Source: Robiginitalea marina (GTDB lineage Bacteria; Bacteroidota; Bacteroidia; Flavobacteriales; Flavobacteriaceae). From it: 64,000 bases of DNA. A program made the translations under genes and the position numbers. The notes beneath the pieces were generated by a model. That model saw nothing but the letters and a program-made list of their open reading frames with translations, made no database searches and was not told the DNA's origin. Positions 41,863 to 50,716 of the stretch are shown one piece after another (positions within the stretch are counted from its first letter, which is position 1; every line of letters starts with the position of its first letter). The stretch is taken from contig NZ_JAMXIB010000001.1 of the NCBI RefSeq assembly GCF_024006985.1, positions 186,001 to 250,000 of the forward strand. Reading direction: 5' to 3'.

Positions 41863-43527
41863 ATGAAAAAGAGCAACCCGATGAACTACTTTAGGCAAAC
41901 CGTTATGACCCTGGGAGGCGTGCTCGGCCTGAGCGCGATCTTCGGCGTGCAGCAGGCGAGGGGACAGGAAGCCCAGCCCGATTTCGGCATCAAGAGCCCA
42001 TTTCACAACCAGCTCTTCTTTAACAGGTTCCTGATCAACCCCACCTTTTCCCTGGTCAGGGAGAACAAATCGTACCTGAACATCCTCCACAGGAACCAGT
42101 ATGCTTCTTTTGAAGACAACATCCAGAATTACTACCTCGGTTTTTCCAACAAGCTCAATGAACGGACGGCCCTTGGCATTGGGATTTACGGACAGTGGGA
42201 AGGGGTGATGCAGGAATTTGGCTTTAATGCCAACTACGCCACCTCCGTCAGGCTTGGGGAAAAAACCCGCCTGGCATTCGGTACCAACGTCACCTACATC
42301 AGCCATGGCCTGGACCGCAACCGGGTAGTCGCCCCTGAGGCAGACCCGACCCTGCTGGAGGCCGGAAAACAATCCCGGATCGCGATCCAGCCCGGGGTAG
42401 CCCTTTCCGTCGGGCGGTTCGACGTGGGGCTGTACGCCACCGATTTCATCCAGTATAACCAAACCTCCAATAGCCTGCTCACCGGCTTCAGCACCGACAA
42501 ACTGAGGGCTTCGCTGCAGTACACGCATTACCTGCAGGCGCGCTCCGGCCTCTTTGAGGGAGGGCGGCTAATGCCCCTGCTTCAGGCCGGCAGGAATGAA
42601 CAGGACCGCATAAGCTATATCGGCTCCCTGTTGCTTGACCTGCCTTCCTACGGATGGTTCCAGACGACCTATGACGACACCTATGGCATGTCGATGGGAA
42701 TCGGGTTCAACCTGAACCAAAGGCTCTCCATCGGATACCTTATGGAAAAGGACCTCTCGGAAGCCGGGGCCAACCTGGGGTGGAACCACGAACTTTCCCT
42801 GGCATATACCTTTAAGGAAGAAAATGGGGCCGAAGACCAGTTCGCAGCGACCAGTACCGATGGCAAAATCGCATCCATCGTGCGCAACTACGAGGAACAG
42901 ATCCTGCAACTGAAACAGGAATTGACCTCCGGAAATACGGATGCCGGCGCAGCCATGGCCTACGAAAACCGGCTGATCCTTGATGAGCTGCTGTGGCGGC
43001 AGGATTCTATCGAAAAGGCCCGGAACGAGATTTTCGAGCGCAAGTTCGAAACCCTGGTCCGGATGATCCGAAGCGAAATCCGCCAACAGGATGATCCTGC
43101 GGATCCCGTAACCCGCCCCCGGATCAACAACAGCAGGGTAGAGACCGCTGTGGCCGCTGCGGCCCCGGCCCTCCCGAAGGAGACACGGCCGGTTTCCAGG
43201 GAAGATTTCAATGATTTGCCCATCAGGGCCAAAAACCGGTCGGATGTGGTCGGGGTTTCCTCCGGATACTATGTTATTGCCAATGTTTACAAGAACAAAA
43301 AGTATTTGAATGCCTTTTTGAAATCCCTTGAGGAGAAAGGCCTCAATGCAAAGCAATTCTATAATTCGGAGAACGGGTTGTACTACGTATATCTGGCCGG
43401 TTTTGATAACAAGGCAGCAGCAAAGAGTGCCTTTGCCACTGACCTGCACGGGAAGTACGGGGACGAAAAATGGATCATGGAGGTATATAATCCTGTAGCC
43501 ACTGCAGAAGTGACCTATCAGGAATAA
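41863..43527 (+). CDS. PorP/SprF family outer-membrane protein with C-terminal SPOR domain
   Basis: A 554-residue protein. After a signal peptide (about residues 1-35), residues 40-330 form the PorP/SprF beta-barrel (FFNRFLINPTFSLVRENKSY, GLGIYGQWEG-like strands, SLAYTF at the end). A coiled segment follows (IVRNYEEQILQLKQEL, about 340-420), then a Pro/Ala linker. Residues 470-545 are a SPOR-like domain (GYYVIANVYKNKKYLNAFL ... GLYYVYLAGFDNKAAAKSAF), a fold that binds denuded peptidoglycan. This ties an outer-membrane barrel to the cell wall. It follows the PD40 gene by about 100 bases. ATG 41863 is the best of several near starts. Confidence 0.85.
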   Translation: MKKSNPMNYFRQTVMTLGGVLGLSAIFGVQQARGQEAQPDFGIKSPFHNQLFFNRFLINPTFSLVRENKSYLNILHRNQYASFEDNIQNYYLGFSNKLNERTALGIGIYGQWEGVMQEFGFNANYATSVRLGEKTRLAFGTNVTYISHGLDRNRVVAPEADPTLLEAGKQSRIAIQPGVALSVGRFDVGLYATDFIQYNQTSNSLLTGFSTDKLRASLQYTHYLQARSGLFEGGRLMPLLQAGRNEQDRISYIGSLLLDLPSYGWFQTTYDDTYGMSMGIGFNLNQRLSIGYLMEKDLSEAGANLGWNHELSLAYTFKEENGAEDQFAATSTDGKIASIVRNYEEQILQLKQELTSGNTDAGAAMAYENRLILDELLWRQDSIEKARNEIFERKFETLVRMIRSEIRQQDDPADPVTRPRINNSRVETAVAAAAPALPKETRPVSREDFNDLPIRAKNRSDVVGVSSGYYVIANVYKNKKYLNAFLKSLEEKGLNAKQFYNSENGLYYVYLAGFDNKAAAKSAFATDLHGKYGDEKWIMEVYNPVATAEVTYQE

Positions 43528-44012
43528 CGCTCCGGAAGTCCGGTCTCCCGCCCCGAAAGAGCCATTGGTCCTGCCCTAACCGATGGCTCTTTCATTTTTA
43601 TCAAGTATCAGGAATACAAGATGTTGTAAGGCCGGGGATCGCCTTCAACAGGGTGGGAAAGGCCTTGCATTTGATCGAAAAATCGGACAATTCTTAGGTG
43701 AGGTAGGGTGAATTCGCTAATTTCATTTTCAGAAACCTACAACCCAAATCGAACCCTATGAAAACGAAGCCTAACCCAAAAGAGCGGAAAAGGGAACGGA
43801 GTTCCTGCCCTCCTGACGAAAACCCGGTTTACGAACCAAACAGGTAACCCGAAACGGTTCCGCAGGCCTGCCGGTTTGCGGGCATGACCACCCCAGGCAT
43901 TACGAAATACTTCGGATTCCCACGGCCCTGAGCCGTGTGGGGCCAGGGGACCTCATGTCGGAAATACCCTTAGGAACGGGGGTAAACCTCCCTGGTAACA
44001 ACCCAAACTTCC
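43528..44012. other. 485-base intergenic stretch
   Basis: It begins with the terminator at 43557-43597. A possible 29-codon frame at 43758-43847 (MKTKPNPKERKRERSS...) is basic and hydrophilic and cannot be supported. The segment 43910-43955 contains a GC-rich imperfect hairpin (CCCACGGC with GCCGTG) within what would be the leader of the response-regulator gene. No other element is recognised. Confidence 0.5.
43557..43597 (+). terminator. Terminator after the PorP/SprF-SPOR gene
   Basis: AAGAGCCATTGGT (43557-43569) pairs with ACCGATGGCTCTT (43579-43591), one T-G pair, 9-base loop, followed by a T-rich tract. It is 30 bases past the stop codon. Confidence 0.8.
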
Positions 44013-44651
44013 ATGACTATGCAAAACACTATTACTCTGAATACCATTATTATAGATCCTGATGCAAGGCTACATGAGGCCTATGCCTACTACTTCAGTA
44101 CCTACCCGGAATATACCCTGAAAGGGATCTACCGGTCGGTGGAGGAAGCCTTGTCGGATTATGCCGCGGTGCGGCCGGAAATCATACTCTGTGAAGCCCG
44201 GTTCCCAAAGACCCCGGGCCTGGAGCAAATCGGGGAATTCCGCAAGCAGAACCCCGAGGTGAAAATTATTATGGTCAGCGGGGAAAATGATTTCGAGGTA
44301 ATCAAGAAAGCGTTTAAAAACGGAGCCTCAGGGTACCTCACCAAACCGATCACAAAGAAACGCCTCAAAGATGCCCTGAATTCCATTCGCTATGAAGGAG
44401 CGGCCCTCAGCAATGATATTGCCAGGAAAATCATCCAGGCCTTCCGCCGCAAATCATACGATTGCTTTTCCGATCGCGAAAACGAGATTATCGAATGCCT
44501 GAGCCAGGGCGACACCTATAAAACGATTGCGGAGAAATTATATGTCTCCCCAAGTACGATCAATTTTCATATTCAGAACATTTACCTGAAGCTGGATGTG
44601 AATTCCAAATCCGAAGCGCTGCAAAAGCTGCGTACCCTGGATTATGCGTAA
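44013..44651 (+). CDS. NarL/FixJ-type response regulator with atypical receiver
   Basis: A 212-residue regulator. The receiver (residues 9-125) has an acidic pocket (Asp15, Asp17), Ser89 (MVSGEN) and Lys111 (YLTKP), but at the phosphorylation position the sequence is ILCEARFPKTPGL, i.e. Glu61 in place of Asp. The C-terminal LuxR-type HTH (FSDRENEIIECLSQGDTYKT, IAEKLYVSPSTINFHIQNIY) is complete. Glu at this position often mimics phosphorylated Asp, so the protein may be constitutively active or phosphorylation-independent. No kinase gene is adjacent. It follows the PorP/SprF-SPOR gene and may regulate envelope genes (inference). Confidence 0.9.
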   Translation: MTMQNTITLNTIIIDPDARLHEAYAYYFSTYPEYTLKGIYRSVEEALSDYAAVRPEIILCEARFPKTPGLEQIGEFRKQNPEVKIIMVSGENDFEVIKKAFKNGASGYLTKPITKKRLKDALNSIRYEGAALSNDIARKIIQAFRRKSYDCFSDRENEIIECLSQGDTYKTIAEKLYVSPSTINFHIQNIYLKLDVNSKSEALQKLRTLDYA

Positions 44652-44735
44652 GGAATGGGAAGGGGAGACCCTTCCCATGGCCACCCGCCTTGCGGGGGGT
44701 CATTAATAGTTGCTTTGTGGGAATTGCTGCTATGG

Positions 44736-44792
44736 ACACCGGATGGCAGGCGAGGGGGTTGAGGCCCGAGCTTGCCGCCGGTGTTTTTTTTT
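44736..44792 (+). terminator. Terminator of the response-regulator gene
   Basis: ACACCGG (44736-44742) pairs with CCGGTGT (44778-44784), with an inner GGCA/TGCC stem, followed by nine T. A second hairpin without a T tract (ATGGGAAGGG/CCCTTCCCAT, 44655-44678) lies directly after the stop codon. Confidence 0.8.
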
Positions 44793-44861
44793 ACTCCTTC
44801 GCGTATAAATCCTATTACATTCTTTTCTAACCTCACAATACCGCCGAAGCAAGGCGGTAGC

Positions 44862-46898
44862 CTACTTCCGGTATTTGTCAAACCACATCAGTACGCTGGC
44901 TACTTTAGCGACCAGGTTGCTCGGCTTGTCGGCAATGCCGTGGGAAGCCCCCGGGATGCGGACCAGGGCCGATTCCATCTTCTGTATTTTAAGCGCTGCA
45001 TAGAACTGCTCCGATTCTGCGATGGGTGTCCGGTAATCTTCCTCCCCGGTCAGGAGCATGGTAGGGGTGGTTATATTGCCCACGTAGCTTAGGGGAGACC
45101 GGCGTAGGTAATTTTCCGGATCCTCCCAGGGCTTTGCCGGGAACCAGTACCGATAGAAAAAGGCGGGGTTATCGGCATACAGGACAAAACTGTACCAGTT
45201 GATGACGGGTTTTGCCACCACGGCAGCCCTGAACCGGTCTGTTTTGCCTACGATCCAGGCCGTGAGGACGCCGCCTCCGCTACCCCCGGTTACAAATAAG
45301 TTATTGGAATCTACATAGCCTTTGGCCAAAAGGGCGTCGACCCCTGACATCAGGTCCTCATAGTCGTGGTTGGGATAATCATGGTGGATCAAATTCCCGA
45401 AATCCTCCCCATAGCCGCTGCTCCCGCGGGGATTGGTGTAGAGGACCACATAGCCGGCAGCAGCATACAATTGTATTTCAGCAGAAAAGACGGCGCCATA
45501 ACTGGCAAAGGGCCCCCCGTGGATCTCAAGGATCATGGGGTATTTTTTATCCGGGTCAAAGTTCGGGGGTTTCACGATCCAACCCTGTATTTCCCGCTGG
45601 TCGTAGGAAGACGGCCACCGGATCTCTTCCACCTGGCCCAGGGCCCGGAAGGAAAAGAGGTCTTCGTTTACCCGGGTAATCCGGCTGAGCTTCCCGCGAT
45701 TTAAAACCCCCAGGTCGGCCGGGTGTTCCGGGGTTCCCAGGGTACAGGCCAGAACCCCATCCCCACTCACCGAAAAATCCGCGGCATTGTAGGGCCTGCC
45801 CAGGGAAAGCCCACCAAGGCCCTCGGCCACGGGGCTCAGTTTTCCCGAGCCGATATCGAGCCTGCTGATTTTCGTGGCCCCGTGGTCGTCGTACTGCAGG
45901 TAAAGGGACTTGCTGTCGCCGGACCATTGTATGCTTTGCACGGAACGGTCGAAATCCCCGGATACCAGTTTTACATTCCTGCCGTCCGGGTCCATGATAT
46001 AGACACGGTCAATCTGGTATCCCAGATAGCGTTCATCGGATCCGAAGTAGGCTACCAGTTTTCCATTGGGCGATATCGTTGGCTGGTTGTCAGGGCCAAG
46101 CCGGTCTGTCAGGGGTACCGGCTCCCCCCCGTTGAGGTCTACCCGGTATACCTCGGTATTCCTGGGGTGGTACTCGGAATCTTCCCGTAAGTTTGCACTG
46201 AAATAAAGGGTCCTGCCATCCTTTCCCCAGTCCGGGGATCCATGGTCGTGGGGGGAGGAGGTCACCTGCCTGGGGGTCCCCCCATCGGTTGAAAGCACAA
46301 AAAGCTGCCGGTACCCGGCTTTTAAATATCCCCTCCCGTCCCTGCGGTAGTTCATCTGGTCTATGTAGGTGGGAGGGTCGTTCCATTTTGCCCCCTCGGG
46401 CTTTTTTGGCAATGGGATGGGGGAAGCAGCGCTCTCAGGCACAAACATCGAAAAGGCCAGGTGCCTGTCATCCGGGGACCAGACTGGCGTTCCCGGGCTC
46501 TGAGGGGTGTTGGTCAGGGCGGCCAGCTGCCCTGTATCGGGCCACATCAGGTACAATATCATGGTGTTGTCGCCCTGGTTCGACAGGAAGGCGACCTTGC
46601 TGCCATCGTGCGACCATCTCGGGCTTGCCACGTTGTGGTTCCCCGTGGTAAGGGGCCTGTTGTTGCTGCCGTCGGAATTGACGATCCAGAGGTTGGAAAG
46701 GTTGCGGTCGGTCATGATGTCCTTGAAGTTGCGGACATACAGCACCCGGGTCCCATCCGGGGAGACCCGGGGCTCAGAGACGAATTCCAGGTTAAAGATG
46801 TCGCTTAGCTCCAGGGGTGATTTCTGCTGTGCGGCAAGGGAAAGGGCTGCCATCAACAGGATGGAAAGCAGCATGCGGGATACAGGTCGGTGTTTCAT
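44862..46898 (-). CDS. S9-family serine peptidase (prolyl oligopeptidase type)
   Basis: A 678-residue exported peptidase. Residues 1-23 are a signal peptide (LLSILLMAALSLAAQ). Residues 40-400 contain TolB-like propeller repeats (VSPDGTRVLYVRNF, WSHDGSKVAFLS, WSPDDRHLAFSM). The C-terminal alpha/beta-hydrolase domain has the nucleophile Ser in FVTGGSGGGVLT, Asp in TGEEDYRTP and His in GASHGIAD. It should cleave short peptides in the periplasm. It is divergent from the TauE gene, with overlapping promoter regions. Confidence 0.94.
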   Translation of the reverse strand: MKHRPVSRMLLSILLMAALSLAAQQKSPLELSDIFNLEFVSEPRVSPDGTRVLYVRNFKDIMTDRNLSNLWIVNSDGSNNRPLTTGNHNVASPRWSHDGSKVAFLSNQGDNTMILYLMWPDTGQLAALTNTPQSPGTPVWSPDDRHLAFSMFVPESAASPIPLPKKPEGAKWNDPPTYIDQMNYRRDGRGYLKAGYRQLFVLSTDGGTPRQVTSSPHDHGSPDWGKDGRTLYFSANLREDSEYHPRNTEVYRVDLNGGEPVPLTDRLGPDNQPTISPNGKLVAYFGSDERYLGYQIDRVYIMDPDGRNVKLVSGDFDRSVQSIQWSGDSKSLYLQYDDHGATKISRLDIGSGKLSPVAEGLGGLSLGRPYNAADFSVSGDGVLACTLGTPEHPADLGVLNRGKLSRITRVNEDLFSFRALGQVEEIRWPSSYDQREIQGWIVKPPNFDPDKKYPMILEIHGGPFASYGAVFSAEIQLYAAAGYVVLYTNPRGSSGYGEDFGNLIHHDYPNHDYEDLMSGVDALLAKGYVDSNNLFVTGGSGGGVLTAWIVGKTDRFRAAVVAKPVINWYSFVLYADNPAFFYRYWFPAKPWEDPENYLRRSPLSYVGNITTPTMLLTGEEDYRTPIAESEQFYAALKIQKMESALVRIPGASHGIADKPSNLVAKVASVLMWFDKYRK

Positions 46899-46939
46899 CG
46901 GAAAGCATTACGGTTTTTCTAAAGATATGAAATAAGCCT

Positions 46940-46947
46940 TACTTTTG
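46940..46947 (+). promoter_or_regulatory. TAnnTTTG promoter box directly before the TauE gene
   Basis: TACTTTTG is an exact consensus match ending five bases before ATG 46953. Transcription should start at or near the A of the ATG, giving a leaderless or nearly leaderless mRNA. On the other strand TATCTTTA (46920-46927) is a one-mismatch box for the S9 gene. Confidence 0.6.
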
Positions 46948-46952
46948 CGCCT

Positions 46953-47708
46953 ATGGATGCCTGGTACCATTACCTGCTGCTGGTCGGGATCGGCTTTATA
47001 GTGGGGTTTATCAACACAGTGGCCGGGGGGGCTTCCCTGATCTCCCTGCCCATACTCATTTTCCTGGGCCTACCCCCTGCCGTGGCAAACGGTACGAACC
47101 GGGTCGCCATCGTGCTGCAGAACGCCATAGCCGTGGCAGGCTTTCGCAGCAAGGGGGTAAGCACCTTTCCCTTCAACATATATCTGGGGGTGTCCGCCCT
47201 GTTGGGCTCAGTGCTGGGGGCATACATTGCCGTCGACATCAAGGGGGAAACCTTTAATCGTATCCTGGCCATCATCATGGTGGTCGTGGTACTTATTATT
47301 GTGTTCAAGCCGAAGGTGAACATTTCAGAGCTGGAGGAACGCCTCAATGGGAAATACCGGTGGTTAGGGATGCTGGCTTTCTTCTTTATCGGGATCTACG
47401 GGGGGTTCATCAATGCGGGGATCGGCTTTGTCATCATCCTGTTCCTGCACTATTTCCACAGGCTTTCCCTGGTGAAGGCCAATGCCACCAAGGTTGCGGT
47501 GGTCTTCCTGTATACCCTGGCCGCCCTGGTGGTTTTTGTCCTCAACGATAAGGTTATCTGGAAGGTCGGGCTTGTCCTGGCAGTGGGCAATGGCCTGGGG
47601 GCCTGGTTTTCAAGCCGGATTTCGGTGAACAAGGGAGACGGGTACATCAAGGTTTTCCTGGTGGGCATGGTCATCGTTATGGGTATTAAACTTTGGTTTT
47701 TCACCTAG
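46953..47708 (+). CDS. TauE/SafE family sulfite exporter-like protein
   Basis: A 251-residue inner-membrane protein with seven to eight helices: LLLVGIGFIVGFINTVAGG, PILIFLGLPPAVANGTNR, YLGVSALLGSVLGAYIAV, ILAIIMVVVVLIIVF, MLAFFFIGIYGGFINAGIGF and later ones. The repeated GFxNxxxGGG-like turns (FINTVAGGAS, GGFINAGIGF) are typical of TauE/SafE transporters, which export sulfite, sulfoacetate or related anions. The exact substrate is unknown. It begins a probable operon with the nitroreductase (11 bases) and DegT genes. Confidence 0.92.
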   Translation: MDAWYHYLLLVGIGFIVGFINTVAGGASLISLPILIFLGLPPAVANGTNRVAIVLQNAIAVAGFRSKGVSTFPFNIYLGVSALLGSVLGAYIAVDIKGETFNRILAIIMVVVVLIIVFKPKVNISELEERLNGKYRWLGMLAFFFIGIYGGFINAGIGFVIILFLHYFHRLSLVKANATKVAVVFLYTLAALVVFVLNDKVIWKVGLVLAVGNGLGAWFSSRISVNKGDGYIKVFLVGMVIVMGIKLWFFT

Positions 47709-47719
47709 ACCTTTTCCTT

Positions 47720-48367
47720 ATGGCAGACCTCATTGAATCGTTGCACTGGCGTTACGCCGTTAAAAAATTCGATCGCAATCGCCGGTTGCCTCAGGCTCAG
47801 GTCGAAAAACTGAAGGAAGCCTTCAACCTGACGGCTACTTCCTACGGGCTCCAGCCCATCCGCATGGCAGTCCTCTGCAACCGGGCCACACAGGAATCCC
47901 TGGTGGCACATTCCTACGGGCAGCGACAGGTGGCCGATGCCTCCCATGTGTTTATTATTTGCACCGAAGACCGCATCGACCGGGAGTATATCGAGGGGTA
48001 TTTTGACCGGGTACGGGATACCCGCGGCACTTCGGAGGAAATCCTGGAACCCTACCGCAAGTCGATGATCGAAAGCTTCCGGCGGAAAACCCCGGAGGAA
48101 ATCCGGGCTTGGGCTACCCAACAGGCCTATCTGGCACTGGGAAATTTACTTACGGCCTGTGCCGTGGAACGCATCGATTCCTGCCCGATGGAAGGCTTTG
48201 TTTCCCGGGCCTATGGGGAGGTCCTCGGGCTTTCCGACAAGGGACTCACCCCGGTACTGGTGCTCCCCGTAGGGTTCCGGGCCGCAGATGATCCGTTTTC
48301 GGGCTTCCGAAAAGTGCGGAGGCCAGCGGCAGAATCGGTAATAACTTTAGGAGACACGACAGAATAA
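47720..48367 (+). CDS. Nitroreductase-family NAD(P)H oxidoreductase
   Basis: A 215-residue FMN enzyme of the NfsB group. The N-terminus ADLIESLHWRYAVKKFD is the usual start, with the Arg-Tyr-Ala phosphate-binding region. ATSYGLQPIRMAVL and AYLALGNLLTACAVERIDSCPMEG are family marks. VLPVGFRAADDPF is near the end. It reduces nitroaromatics or quinones; the physiological substrate is unknown. ATG 47720 is chosen because the family motif starts there; an in-frame start 27 bases upstream overlaps TauE. Confidence 0.92.
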   Translation: MADLIESLHWRYAVKKFDRNRRLPQAQVEKLKEAFNLTATSYGLQPIRMAVLCNRATQESLVAHSYGQRQVADASHVFIICTEDRIDREYIEGYFDRVRDTRGTSEEILEPYRKSMIESFRRKTPEEIRAWATQQAYLALGNLLTACAVERIDSCPMEGFVSRAYGEVLGLSDKGLTPVLVLPVGFRAADDPFSGFRKVRRPAAESVITLGDTTE

Positions 48368-48375
48368 TAAAACGC

Positions 48376-49566
48376 ATGCCTGGATTTGAATTGTTTGGAG
48401 ACAAGGAACGGGAGTCCGTTCAAAAGGCCCTGGAAACCGGGGTATTGATGCGATATGGCTTTGACGCTATGCGCGGGGGTCGATGGATGGCAAGTGACCT
48501 GGAAAGCGCCCTGGCCAAAAGGATGAACACCGAATACGCCCACCTGGTGAGCAGTGGCACTGCTGCACTTACCGTTGCCCTGGCCAGTGCCGGGGTAGGG
48601 GCCGGGGATGAAGTCATCGTGCCCACCTTTACCTTTGTGGCCAGTTTTGAAGCCGTCCTGGCCCTGGGTGCCATCCCGGTCCTTTGCGATATCGACGATA
48701 CGCTAACCCTTGACCCGGAGGCGGTAAGGCGCGCCATTACCGCGCGCACCAAAGTCATTATGCCGGTACACATGTGCGGGTCGATGGCCGACCTTGGCGC
48801 GCTCAAAACCATAGCGGACGAGTATGGACTCCTGCTGCTGGAAGATGCCTGCCAGGCCATTGGGGGCACCTATAACGGCCAGCCCCTTGGAACGATCGGC
48901 GAGGTGGGATGCTTTTCCTTCGACTATGTCAAGACCATTACCTGCGGGGAAGGCGGCGCCCTGGTTACCCGTTCCAGGGACCTCTATGAAAAAGCCCAGG
49001 CCTTCAGCGACCACGGGCACGACCACATTGGCTCAGACCGGGGGGCCGAAGGGCATCCGCATCTGGGGTTTAATTTCCGGATTTCGGAATTGAATGCCGC
49101 GGTTGGGCTTGCGCAATTGGCGCGCCTGGATGAATTCCTGGACAAACAAAAGGCGCATTATGCCCGCCTGCGCCAGGCGATTTCCGGATTGCCCGGAGTG
49201 GAATTCCGACGCGTCCCGGAAGGCGGGGTGGAAAACTATTCGTTCCTGAATTTTTTCCTGTCCGATGAAACCACAGCCAGGAGAGCCAGGCAGGCACTTT
49301 TAGCAGCCGGGGTTGACGGGGTGTTTTACTGGTATGATAACAACTGGCATTACCACAGGCGGTGGGACCACTTCAAAGAACTCCGCTCCCTTTACCGTTT
49401 TCCAGAACTGATTCGGGAGCGACTGGTCAGCATTAATGGCAGGGACTTTGCCGCCTCGGACCACTGGATGGGCCGTAACCTTTCCCTACTGGTCAAGTTG
49501 GGGTGGGACGGGCAGGAGCTGGAGGCCCGTGCCCAGGCGATGGCCCGGGCACTTTCTTCCCTTTAG
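48376..49566 (+). CDS. DegT/DnrJ/EryC1/StrS family aminotransferase
   Basis: A 396-residue PLP-dependent sugar aminotransferase-like protein. PLP lysine in FSFDYVKTITCGEGGAL; other marks are VSSGTAALTVALASAGVGAG, PTFTFVAS, LEDACQAIGG and FNFRISELNAAVGLAQL. The C-terminal part is aromatic and His-rich (YWYDNNWHYHRRWDHF), unlike simple perosamine synthases. No other nucleotide-sugar gene is nearby, so the substrate is unclear. It is eight bases behind the nitroreductase gene and convergent with ribB. Confidence 0.9.
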   Translation: MPGFELFGDKERESVQKALETGVLMRYGFDAMRGGRWMASDLESALAKRMNTEYAHLVSSGTAALTVALASAGVGAGDEVIVPTFTFVASFEAVLALGAIPVLCDIDDTLTLDPEAVRRAITARTKVIMPVHMCGSMADLGALKTIADEYGLLLLEDACQAIGGTYNGQPLGTIGEVGCFSFDYVKTITCGEGGALVTRSRDLYEKAQAFSDHGHDHIGSDRGAEGHPHLGFNFRISELNAAVGLAQLARLDEFLDKQKAHYARLRQAISGLPGVEFRRVPEGGVENYSFLNFFLSDETTARRARQALLAAGVDGVFYWYDNNWHYHRRWDHFKELRSLYRFPELIRERLVSINGRDFAASDHWMGRNLSLLVKLGWDGQELEARAQAMARALSSL

Positions 49567-49578
49567 TCCGGGTAGGGT

Positions 49579-50709
49579 TTAGTAGGGTACATATTCGAGT
49601 ATTTCCAGGCCGTACCCCACAATCCCCACCCTTTTGGCTTGCTGGCTGTTGGTCATCAGCCGCAGCTTACGGATGCGCAGATCATGCAGGATTTGTGCCC
49701 CTATGCCGAAATCCTTGTGGTCCATGGGGATGCCAGGGGCTTTCCACAGGCCTTTCTGCTGGTTTTCCTTCAGCCCCTTAAGGCGCTGTAGCAGGTTGTA
49801 CGACTCGCTTTGCTGGTTGATAAAGAGGATGGCCCCCTGGCCTTCCTCATTCAGTAGCCGGAACATGTCGTCCAGTTTCTTGTCTGCGTCGGTGGTGAGG
49901 GTCCCCAGGATGTCGTTGTTCACCAGGGTGGAATTGATGCGGGTAAGCACCGGGTCTCCCGTTTTCCAGCTTCCTTTGGTCAGGGCCAGGTGTACCTGGT
50001 CGTTGGTGGTTTGCTGGTAGGCGTGCAGGTGGAAGTCCCCGAAACGGGTTTTTACGTCGAAGGATTCCTTTTTCCGTATCAGGCTGTCGTGTTCCATCCG
50101 GTAGGCGACCAGGTCCTCGATGGAAACCAGCTTTAACCCGAATCGCCTTGCCACCTGCACCAATTGCGGCAAACGCGCCATGGTCCCGTCTTCATTGAGG
50201 ATTTCCACCAGGATACCCGCCGGGGCGAATCCGGCAAGCCGGGCAAAATCGACAGCGGCTTCGGTGTGGCCGGTGCGGCGCAACACCCCTCCATTCTTTG
50301 CCCGCAGCGGGAAGATGTGCCCCGGCCTGCCCAGGTCCGAGGGTCGGGTTGCAGGGTCTACCAGGGATTTAATGGTACTGGCCCGGTCGTGGACAGAGAT
50401 CCCCGTGGTGCAGCCGTGCCCGAGCAGGTCCACCGACACGGTGAATTGGGTATGGTGCAGCACGGTATTGTTTTCTACCATCATATTCAGGTCCAGTTCC
50501 TTGCAGCGCGCTTCTGTGAGTGGGGCGCAGATCAGGCCCCTACCATGGGTGGCCATGAAATTGATCATCTCAGGGGTAACCTTTTCCGCAGCGGCAATGA
50601 AATCCCCTTCATTCTCGCGGTTTTCATCATCCACCACAATGATCACCCTGCCTTCCCGGATATCGGCTATGGCCGCTTCAATCGAATCCAGTTGAATCTT
50701 TTCTTTCAT
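49579..50709 (-). CDS. ribB: 3,4-dihydroxy-2-butanone 4-phosphate synthase with degenerate GTP cyclohydrolase II half
   Basis: A 376-residue protein. Residues 1-205 are a complete RibB domain: VVDDENRENEGDFI, MATHGRGLICAPL, HTQFTVSVDLLGHGCTTGIS and RRTGHTEAAVDFA. It makes the four-carbon unit of riboflavin from ribulose 5-phosphate. Residues 220-376 have the fold pattern of RibA, but the zinc Cys of SECLTGD...RCDC are absent (RINSTLVNNDILGTLTTD, about 258-274) and the QEGRGIGL segment is NQQSESYNL. It therefore resembles RibBX proteins, in which the second half has no GCH II activity. It ends the ftsK-lolA-lptF/G row, seven bases downstream. Confidence 0.93.
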   Translation of the reverse strand: MKEKIQLDSIEAAIADIREGRVIIVVDDENRENEGDFIAAAEKVTPEMINFMATHGRGLICAPLTEARCKELDLNMMVENNTVLHHTQFTVSVDLLGHGCTTGISVHDRASTIKSLVDPATRPSDLGRPGHIFPLRAKNGGVLRRTGHTEAAVDFARLAGFAPAGILVEILNEDGTMARLPQLVQVARRFGLKLVSIEDLVAYRMEHDSLIRKKESFDVKTRFGDFHLHAYQQTTNDQVHLALTKGSWKTGDPVLTRINSTLVNNDILGTLTTDADKKLDDMFRLLNEEGQGAILFINQQSESYNLLQRLKGLKENQQKGLWKAPGIPMDHKDFGIGAQILHDLRIRKLRLMTNSQQAKRVGIVGYGLEILEYVPY

Positions 50710-50716
50710 CAGTGCA

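Noticed and set aside
43758-43847. 29-codon basic frame upstream of the response regulator gene
   Set aside because: No promoter at a fitting distance, no recognised pattern, and such a length occurs often by chance.
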